Below the pieces are notes generated by a model. The model worked only from the letters and a program-made list of their open reading frames with translations. It was not told the DNA's origin and ran no database searches. The translations under genes and the position numbers were made by a program. Positions 7,528-11,277 of a stretch of DNA of 11,277 nt are shown here, one piece after another (the first letter of the stretch is position 1; the number at the start of each line of letters is the position of its first letter). Source of the stretch: an uncultured Clostridia bacterium (GTDB taxonomy: Bacteria > Bacillota > Clostridia > Oscillospirales > Ruminococcaceae). Location of the stretch: the NCBI GenBank assembly GCA_947588775.1, contig CANPZQ010000062.1, positions 1 through 11,277 of the forward strand, given 5' to 3'.

Positions 7528-8085
7528 TTAAAACAGGCTTCTTTTGACGAGATAGTCCTTAAGATTCCCCCTGAGCCTGCACAGAAGGGTCTTTACGTTT
7601 GCTTCGGAACGTCGGACGCAACGGGCGATTTCGGCAATGCTGTCGGAGTAGAAGTATCGCATCACGAAAATGCTTCTTCGCTCCTCGGAAAGGGTTCCGA
7701 GCCAGCTGTTGAGGGCTTCGCCGAGCTCTTTTAGGTCGAGCTCCTCCTCGGGGTTCCCGAAATCCGAAACCGCCGTGAAAAACTCGTCTAAAGGAACGTC
7801 GAGCCCGGGATTTCCGCGCTTGCCGCCGCTCCGCTTTCTCAGAATATCTATCGCGCCGCGCCGCGTAAGCTTTGCGAGCCAGCTCCGCAGGTCGGCGGGG
7901 CGGTTAGGAGGAATCGCGTTCCAGACTTTAAGCATCGCGTCGTCGAGGGCCTCTTCGGAATCGTGAATGTCGTCGAGGATATTGTAGGCGATTTTGAACA
8001 TATACTTGCCGTAGGTTTCCTTAAGCGCGGCGATTGCCGATTCGTCGCGGCTCTCAAAAAGTCCGATGATTTTTCCGTCCTGCAT
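7528..8085 (-). CDS. ECF (sigma-70 family) RNA polymerase sigma factor
   Basis: A 185-residue cytoplasmic sigma factor of two-domain ECF type. Region 2 spans about 20-85: YMFKIAYNILDDIHDSEEALDD, the conserved DAMLKVW, and a LRSWLAKLTRRGAIDILRK end. An acidic linker (about 95-125) follows. Region 4 spans about 126-180: LSEERRSIFVMRYF, then the helix-turn-helix DSIAEIARCVRRSEANVKTLLCRLRG (recognition helix about 158-172). Length is normal for the family. ATG 8085 has AAGGTGG 6 nt upstream. A membrane anti-sigma gene follows after 25 nt, and a SigX/SigW-like promoter lies upstream, so an autoregulated envelope-stress regulon is likely. The inducing signal is unknown. Confidence 0.93.
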   Translation of the reverse strand: MQDGKIIGLFESRDESAIAALKETYGKYMFKIAYNILDDIHDSEEALDDAMLKVWNAIPPNRPADLRSWLAKLTRRGAIDILRKRSGGKRGNPGLDVPLDEFFTAVSDFGNPEEELDLKELGEALNSWLGTLSEERRSIFVMRYFYSDSIAEIARCVRRSEANVKTLLCRLRGNLKDYLVKRSLF

Positions 8086-8100
8086 TTTACACCACCTTAA

Positions 8101-8137
8101 GAAGGTTCCCGGAAGCGAAGCGTCAGCCGGAGCCTTC
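8101..8137 (-). promoter_or_regulatory. Leader hairpin before the sigma factor gene
   Basis: On the minus strand GAAGG-C-TCCGG (complement of 8127-8137) pairs with CCGGG-AA-CCTTC (complement of 8101-8112): about 10 bp with a small internal loop. It ends 2-3 nt before the AAGGTGG ribosome site, so folding could affect translation of the sigma factor. Function is inferred. A palindrome centred on GGACGTCC (8146-8153) lies just upstream, near the expected transcription start. Confidence 0.5.
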
Positions 8138-8162
8138 GTTTATTTGGACGTCCGAATAATAT

Positions 8163-8188
8163 CACGCAGAAAAAGGAGAAAGGTTACA
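8163..8188 (-). promoter_or_regulatory. Candidate ECF-type promoter of the sigma/anti-sigma operon
   Basis: On the minus strand TGTAAC (complement of 8183-8188) is followed after 16 bp by CGTG (complement of 8163-8166). Known B. subtilis ECF promoters read TGAAAC or TGTAAC, 16-17 bp, then CGTA/CGAC/CGTC. The expected start near 8156 gives a leader of about 70 nt. No sigma-A promoter of good spacing was seen here. Confidence 0.55.
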
Positions 8189-8240
8189 AAAATGTTTGCG
8201 GAAAGCGCAATCAGGAAACAACGGTTTGGGCGTTATAACC

Positions 8241-8277
8241 TCTGATTTCCGACTTCTGACAGTCTGTTTTCTGTTTG
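8241..8277 (-). repeat. Heptamer tandem repeat tract C
   Basis: On the minus strand: AAACAGA AAACAGA CTGTCAGA AGTCGGA AATCAGA, again with one 8-nt unit in the middle. It differs from tract B at 5 of 37 positions. It lies 52 nt upstream of the ECF-type promoter and 5 nt from the large palindrome 8282-8491. This is part of a 427-nt gene-free stretch (8086-8512) that holds the leader hairpin, the promoter, this tract and the palindrome. Confidence 0.75.
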
Positions 8278-8281
8278 CGCC

Positions 8282-8491
8282 GCCCGGGCCGAATCCCGCC
8301 CCCCGGAGCCGCAGGCGGAGCGGGGGTGGGTGAGGGACGGGCCTTAGCAGTAAGCCGCGGTTTTTCGCGAAGCCCGGTTAGACTGCCTCTATCCTCCGAC
8401 CGTCCGACGCCCCAACCTTCAAAAGCCCGTCCCTCACCCATCCCCGCTCGGCCCCGCAAGGGGGCCTCGGGGGACGGGATTCGGCCCGGGC
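8282..8491. repeat. Large 210-bp imperfect palindrome
   Basis: Outer arms are a perfect 17-bp inverted repeat (8282-8298 and 8475-8491, GCCCGGGCCGAATCCCG). Inner arms match over 24 of 25 bp (8318-8342 and 8425-8449, ending in GGGTGAGGGACGGGC). Between outer and inner arms each side has its own small hairpin; the right one is CCCC-GCAA-GGGG, a GNRA-type tetraloop (loop 8456-8459). The centre (8343-8424) is 82 nt with no convincing gene. The right arm recurs at 11216-11262. It lies downstream of the small HTH gene and upstream of the sigma operon. A REP/BIME- or MITE-like dispersed element is the likely class. Confidence 0.82.
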
Positions 8492-8492
8492 C

Positions 8493-8508
8493 GGGGATAT
8501 AAATCCCC
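8493..8508 (-). terminator. Small hairpin just after the HTH gene stop
   Basis: GGGGAT (8493-8498) and ATCCCC (8503-8508) pair around a 4-nt loop, 4 nt beyond the stop of the small HTH gene. It lacks a T-tract on the minus strand and abuts the large palindrome, so a terminator role is only a guess. Confidence 0.35.
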
Positions 8509-8512
8509 CTCT

Positions 8513-8725
8513 CTATTCCCCATCCGCCCTGTACTCCAGCAAATCCCCCGGCTGGCACCCGAGCTCGCGGCAGATTGCCTCGAGGGTGGAAAAACGGATT
8601 GCCGAGATTTTGCCGGTTTTGATTTTTGAAAGGTTCACGTTCGAGATTCCCACGCGCTCCGAAAGCTCGCCGAGGGAGATTTTTCTGTCCGCCATAACGC
8701 GGTCAAGCCGTAAAATTATCGCCAT
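8513..8725 (-). CDS. Small XRE/YozG-like HTH regulator
   Basis: A 70-residue protein consisting almost entirely of one HTH domain: LGELSERVGISNVNLSKIKTGK (helices 2-3 about 19-40), then FSTLEAICRELGCQPGDLLEY, the hallmark ending of YozG-type regulators. The ATG at 8725 begins 10 nt after the TGA of the DUF2975 gene, and the GAGG next to that stop acts as ribosome site, so the two are translated together. DUF2975 + YozG-like HTH is a widespread Firmicutes pair of unknown function; the regulator may bind its own promoter region at about 9347-9400. Confidence 0.92.
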   Translation of the reverse strand: MAIILRLDRVMADRKISLGELSERVGISNVNLSKIKTGKISAIRFSTLEAICRELGCQPGDLLEYRADGE

Positions 8726-8735
8726 AACACCCGCC

Positions 8736-9308
8736 TCACAACGTTTCGTCGGCTTGCTTCTGCAGCTCTTCGCCGTAGCGGAATATATAGCTCATAAGAT
8801 AAATCAATATCGCCGCGAATATTCCGTCAACCGAAATTCCCACGTCGTCCGCCGGAATTGCGCCGAGCCGCTCAAAGACAAACGCGAGCACGAGCTGAAT
8901 AAACCCGCTTATTACCGTCGCCGCCAAGACAAAATGCCCGAATTTCCTGATTACGTCGGAGATTCCCTCCTCGAAGGGCCGCCCCTCCTTCATCGGCGAC
9001 AAAATCCTGCGAAACAGCTTTACGCCAATCGTCAGTATTGCTATCTCGGTCGCCGCCGTTACGCTGACGGCGAGAATATAGACGACGAGCTGCTGCTTTG
9101 TGAGGTTAATCTGCCCGTTTTCGAGCACCACGAAGTCGTTGTCGCTGAAGTCTAAAACCAGTGAAAGGTTGTCGGGCAGGCTTTCCTCCGGAAGTGCTAA
9201 GACAAAAATGTTCGCCGCGATAACCATGCAGAACGCGACTATGCAGAAAATAAAGATAATTTTTGCAAAGACGTCGAGCACCCTCGCGCTTTTAATCAGC
9301 TTATCCAT
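8736..9308 (-). CDS. DUF2975 family membrane protein
   Basis: A 190-residue protein with four likely membrane helices (about 13-38, 73-99, 123-145 and 161-177). The conserved cytoplasmic segment between helices 2 and 3, SPMKEGRPFEEGISDVIRKFG (about 104-124), and the C-terminal ILIYLMSYIFRYGEELQ stretch are typical of DUF2975. Residues 40-70 form a short acidic outside loop. Function is unknown; its regular pairing with a YozG-like HTH suggests a membrane partner or sensor for that regulator. ATG 9308 follows TGGAGGT (near 9317-9323) and a consensus promoter. Length is normal for the family. Confidence 0.92.
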   Translation of the reverse strand: MDKLIKSARVLDVFAKIIFIFCIVAFCMVIAANIFVLALPEESLPDNLSLVLDFSDNDFVVLENGQINLTKQQLVVYILAVSVTAATEIAILTIGVKLFRRILSPMKEGRPFEEGISDVIRKFGHFVLAATVISGFIQLVLAFVFERLGAIPADDVGISVDGIFAAILIYLMSYIFRYGEELQKQADETL

Positions 9309-9346
9309 AAATATACCTCCAAAATAATAGTTCGGCCGATGATGCG

Positions 9347-9375
9347 ATTATACCATGCCTGTTTATGTTTGTCAA
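9347..9375 (-). promoter_or_regulatory. Consensus sigma-A promoter of the DUF2975/HTH operon
   Basis: On the minus strand a perfect TTGACA (complement of 9370-9375), exactly 17 bp, then a perfect TATAAT (complement of 9347-9352), preceded by TG as an extended -10. A promoter this strong usually needs repression, which fits the HTH gene in the same operon. Confidence 0.9.
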
Positions 9376-9381
9376 TAGTTT

Positions 9382-9400
9382 TTTATCGTTTTTCGATAAA
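9382..9400. promoter_or_regulatory. Inverted repeat upstream of the -35 box, possible operator
   Basis: TTTATCG (9382-9388) and CGATAAA (9394-9400) form a perfect 7-bp inverted repeat around five T. It sits 6 nt upstream of the TTGACA box within an A/T-rich stretch that could also act as an UP element. A binding site for the YozG-like protein is possible. Confidence 0.45.
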
Positions 9401-9439
9401 TTTTTTATGTTTCAAAAAATCAGCGGCCGGCGTCGTTTC

Positions 9440-9475
9440 AAAAAACAAAAAAGCCGCAGCATTTTTCGCTGCGGC
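9440..9475 (-). terminator. Intrinsic terminator of the CE15 esterase gene
   Basis: On the minus strand GCCGCAGC and GCTGCGGC (complements of 9468-9475 and 9453-9460) form a perfect 8-bp GC stem with a 7-nt loop, followed directly by TTTTTTGTTTTTT. It begins 19 nt after the TGA stop and is a textbook rho-independent terminator. Confidence 0.94.
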
Positions 9476-9494
9476 AATTTTCGGGATTCCGGTA

Positions 9495-11060
9495 TCATTT
9501 CGACGGCGCGAGCCAGTATTCCCCGACGTCCTCCATATCCCTGTCGGCGTTCTCCTCAAGCGCGAAAACGGAGGTTTTAAGGTCGTCAAGGTCGTGGTCT
9601 GGCTCCTTCCCGTGGACATGGTAATCGAAGTAGTCGGTTATGTATTCTATATCCTCCGGGATAACCGCGTGGCCCTGCTGATGGATATTGATTGCGATAT
9701 TTTCGCCGAGGCCGAGCGCGTCGAAAACGACCTTCGCGCCCTTATAAGCATACCACATCGACGGCGCGTTCACCCAATCCTCATAGATGCAGGAGCCGAT
9801 TATAAAGAGGTATCTGTCCGGCTCAGCGACGAGGCTGCAGAGCATATGCTGGTCCATCGGCAGCAAATCGGCGTTTTTGAATTTCAGGAACATGTCGTTG
9901 AACCAGCCGCGTTCCGCCGTGGATTGCAGGCTTCCGAGCGGCTCGTTCTGGCCGTAGGTGTATGCGCTGTCGGCGCCTTTGGAGCTGAAATCGTAGGTTT
10001 TCCCCTCCGAAACATAGCGGTAAAGGGCGACCCCTCCCGCTCCCGAGCAGGACGGCGCAACCATCTTAAAGCGGCGGTCGAAGGCCCCGCAGACGATTGC
10101 GGCCTTCCCCCAACGCGAAACGCCGGTGACTATTGTGTTTACCGGGCTCAGGTTAAGCTCCTCCCCGACGCCCGCTTCGAGCGCGTCAAGAATTTTCGAG
10201 CAGCCCCAGCCCCATGCCATCAGAACGCCTGTCTGCTCCTCCGGCTCGGTTCCGTAGGGATAAAGCTCGTAGAACGCGCCAGTGTGCTTCGTGTCGTCCG
10301 ATGCGACTGGATTCATAAACCCGATTGAATTTATTGCCGCCGTTGCATAGCCGTTTTTAAGGGCGGTATCCTCGCTTATGCCCGCGTGCATTCCGACGAT
10401 TACGGGGTATCCGCCGTCGGGAGCCTCCAAGGAGGAATCCGGAACCGAAACCGTCGCCGAAAACGACGACGACGCGCCGGTGCTTATTCTTTTAATGTTC
10501 ATAGTAAGGGTATAGACGTTTTCGCCGGTCGGCGTAAGCTCATATGTAAGCTCCTCGTCCGAGCCGTCGCGCCATGTCCCGTACATGTAGTACTGATACA
10601 TCGCGCTTATTTCGGCGGCGCGGCGCGTCCATTCCGCCTTTGTTTTAACGAAGCTCCCGTCAAGGTACTGAAACGGGTCTGCGAGCTCATGCGTTGCCGC
10701 GATGTCCGCGGGGTCCGCGAAGTCAGAATGTGAAAACTGCGCGCCGGCGGCGGCGTTAAGCTTTTCCGTCATATTATCGACCTCCGTTTGCGCCGCGTCC
10801 GCCTTTTCGGCGAGCTCCCTCGCCTCGGCGAGCGCGGATTCAAGATAACTTTTTGTCAGCGAACCGTCGGTATCGGCGTTTTCCGCCGCCTCGACGGCCT
10901 CAAGAAGCGCGGAAAAGTCCGCGGCCTCGGGCTCCTCCGGCGGAGCATTGGTTTCCTCCGCAGGCGCGCCTCCTCCCTCCGCCGCGCAGGCGGAAACTGA
11001 AAGGGCGAGGGCGAATGCGGCGGTAAGGGTGAATAGGCGTTTGAAAAATTGGCGGGGCAT
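9495..11060 (-). CDS. Lipoprotein CE15-type glucuronoyl esterase with FIVAR-like module
   Basis: A 521-residue surface lipoprotein: hydrophobic signal (about 8-22), lipobox VSAC with Cys25, then an acidic linker (26-47). Residues about 48-106 are helical and fit a FIVAR-like module (SLTKSYLESALAEARELAE, then TEVDNMTEKLNAA). The rest (about 110-521) is an alpha/beta hydrolase with CE15 marks: PVIVGMHAG (219-227), GVSRWGKAA with nucleophile Ser315, DRRFKMVAPSCSGAGG (328-343), LPMDQHMLCSLVAEP (400-414), and QQGHAV with likely catalytic His464. Family enzymes cleave the ester between lignin alcohols and glucuronic acid on xylan. The acid residue is less clear: Asp428 in YEDW is a candidate, and the SGxGG motif, which from memory often has Glu as x, has Ala341. 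ATG 11060 follows AAAGGAGG by 8 nt. Confidence 0.85.
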   Translation of the reverse strand: MPRQFFKRLFTLTAAFALALSVSACAAEGGGAPAEETNAPPEEPEAADFSALLEAVEAAENADTDGSLTKSYLESALAEARELAEKADAAQTEVDNMTEKLNAAAGAQFSHSDFADPADIAATHELADPFQYLDGSFVKTKAEWTRRAAEISAMYQYYMYGTWRDGSDEELTYELTPTGENVYTLTMNIKRISTGASSSFSATVSVPDSSLEAPDGGYPVIVGMHAGISEDTALKNGYATAAINSIGFMNPVASDDTKHTGAFYELYPYGTEPEEQTGVLMAWGWGCSKILDALEAGVGEELNLSPVNTIVTGVSRWGKAAIVCGAFDRRFKMVAPSCSGAGGVALYRYVSEGKTYDFSSKGADSAYTYGQNEPLGSLQSTAERGWFNDMFLKFKNADLLPMDQHMLCSLVAEPDRYLFIIGSCIYEDWVNAPSMWYAYKGAKVVFDALGLGENIAINIHQQGHAVIPEDIEYITDYFDYHVHGKEPDHDLDDLKTSVFALEENADRDMEDVGEYWLAPSK

Positions 11061-11077
11061 GTGGGGAGCCTCCTTTC

Positions 11078-11093
11078 GGGGGGTGGGGGGGGG
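11078..11093 (+). repeat. Poly-G tract (G6-T-G9) in the esterase leader
   Basis: The + strand has G6 (11078-11083), T, then G9 (11085-11093), so the mRNA leader of the CE15 esterase carries C9-A-C6 just before its AAAGGAGG ribosome site. Homopolymer tracts of this length are prone to slippage, and pyrimidine runs could pair with the G-rich ribosome site. The exact count may also suffer from sequencing error. Confidence 0.85.
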
Positions 11094-11108
11094 AGAGTGT
11101 ATATGTAC

Positions 11109-11137
11109 AGTATGACATACTGATTGGAAAATGTCAA
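11109..11137 (-). promoter_or_regulatory. Promoter of the CE15 esterase gene with operator-like palindrome
   Basis: On the minus strand a perfect -35 TTGACA (complement of 11132-11137) is followed after 17 bp by CATACT (complement of 11109-11114), a 4-of-6 match to the -10 box, preceded by TG as an extended -10. The -10 lies inside a perfect odd palindrome, CAGTATG-A-CATACTG on the + strand (11108-11122), a likely repressor site. A second palindrome, TATGTACATA-like (11102-11109 region), is adjacent. Confidence 0.72.
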
Positions 11138-11170
11138 GCTTCTTTGGAGAAAATGACAGAAATTTGTTCT

Positions 11171-11197
11171 TCTGATTTCTGACATTTGACCTCTGTG
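11171..11197 (-). repeat. Heptamer tandem repeat tract D
   Basis: On the + strand: TCTGATT TCTGACA TTTGACC TCTGTG, the same 7-nt unit as tracts A-C. It lies 33 nt upstream of the esterase -35 box and 8 nt from the inverted-repeat block beginning near 11205, the same order and orientation as the other three copies. Confidence 0.65.
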
Positions 11198-11204
11198 CCT
11201 CTTA

Positions 11205-11277
11205 CCGGATTCGTTCCTCACCCATCCCCGCTCAGCCCCGCAAGGGGGCTTCGGGGGACGGGTTCGTCACGAATGGG
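11205..11277. repeat. Hairpin repeat block, second copy of the palindrome arm
   Basis: Positions 11216-11262 match 8432-8478 at 45 of 47 positions, including the CCCC-GCAA-GGGG hairpin (loop 11240-11243). Outside it, ATTCGT (11209-11214) and ACGAAT (11269-11274) form a further inverted pair. The left arm and centre of the 8282-8491 palindrome are missing on this side. The block reaches the window edge, so its far end is unseen. Confidence 0.82.

Noticed and set aside
8211..8558. Open frames on both strands through the large palindrome (8211-8558 minus, 8275-8502 plus)
   Set aside because: They are Pro/Gly/Arg-rich translations of a GC palindrome, with no start signals.
9409..9445. Direct repeat GTTTCAAAAAA at 9409-9419 and 9435-9445
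   Set aside because: It is short and A-rich, within a low-complexity stretch next to a terminator; no further sign of an attachment site or insertion.
9339..10328. 329-codon open frame on the + strand
   Set aside because: It lies antisense to the CE15 esterase, starts in the promoter of the DUF2975 operon, has no ribosome site and no family resemblance; GC-rich codon bias explains its length.
4835..11277. CRISPR array as an explanation of the repeated tracts
   Set aside because: Units are 7 nt, tandem without spacers and spread over kilobases; no cas gene is present.

Overview
The window looks like a chromosomal stretch of a moderately GC-rich, fibre-degrading anaerobe of the Clostridia (Firmicutes). 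The clues are strong AGGAGG-type ribosome sites and TTGACA/TATAAT promoters, typical Firmicutes gene pairs (ECF sigma factor + DUF4179-like anti-sigma protein, DUF2975 protein + YozG-like small HTH), lipobox lipoproteins, and plant-polysaccharide esterases at both ends. No rRNA, tRNA, CRISPR array, phage gene or transposase gene was found. The taxonomic call is an inference from gene content.

Layout. Positions 1-1164 (+) hold the 3' part of a XynE-like SGNH/GDSL esterase that begins outside the window. Positions 1427-3798 (+) are a two-gene ABC exporter operon (eight-TM FtsX-type permease, then ATPase, joined by an ATGA overlap) with its own sigma-A promoter. A strong bidirectional hairpin terminator at 3886-3924 separates it from the rest of the window, where all genes are on the minus strand. 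Read in transcription order from the right these are: a lipoprotein CE15-type glucuronoyl esterase (11060-9495); a DUF2975 membrane protein and its small HTH partner (9308-8513); an ECF sigma factor and its membrane anti-sigma partner (8085-6474); a lipoprotein of unknown function with a CxxC motif (6332-4980); and an XRE regulator with a C-terminal winged-helix-like half (4694-3945).

How the genes may work together. The two end genes suggest removal of ester decorations from glucuronoxylan. The middle is a cell-envelope sensing block: sigma and anti-sigma, perhaps with the following lipoprotein as a third component, and an ECF-type promoter candidate (TGTAAC-N16-CGTG) just upstream of the sigma gene. 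The ABC exporter has no histidine kinase or response regulator beside it; the nearest regulator is the convergent XRE gene.

The most unusual content is between the genes. Four intergenic regions (about 4835-4947, 6349-6421, 8241-8491 and 11171-11277) each carry the same composite structure in the same orientation: a degenerate tandem heptamer (+ strand TCTGANN; minus strand NNTCAGA) immediately followed by an inverted repeat. Two heptamer tracts match at 32 of 37 positions. Two of the inverted-repeat blocks share a 47-nt segment whose only two differences form one compensatory base-pair change in a GCAA-capped hairpin. In all four cases the heptamers face the next gene downstream. This is the best candidate in the window for an undescribed dispersed element.
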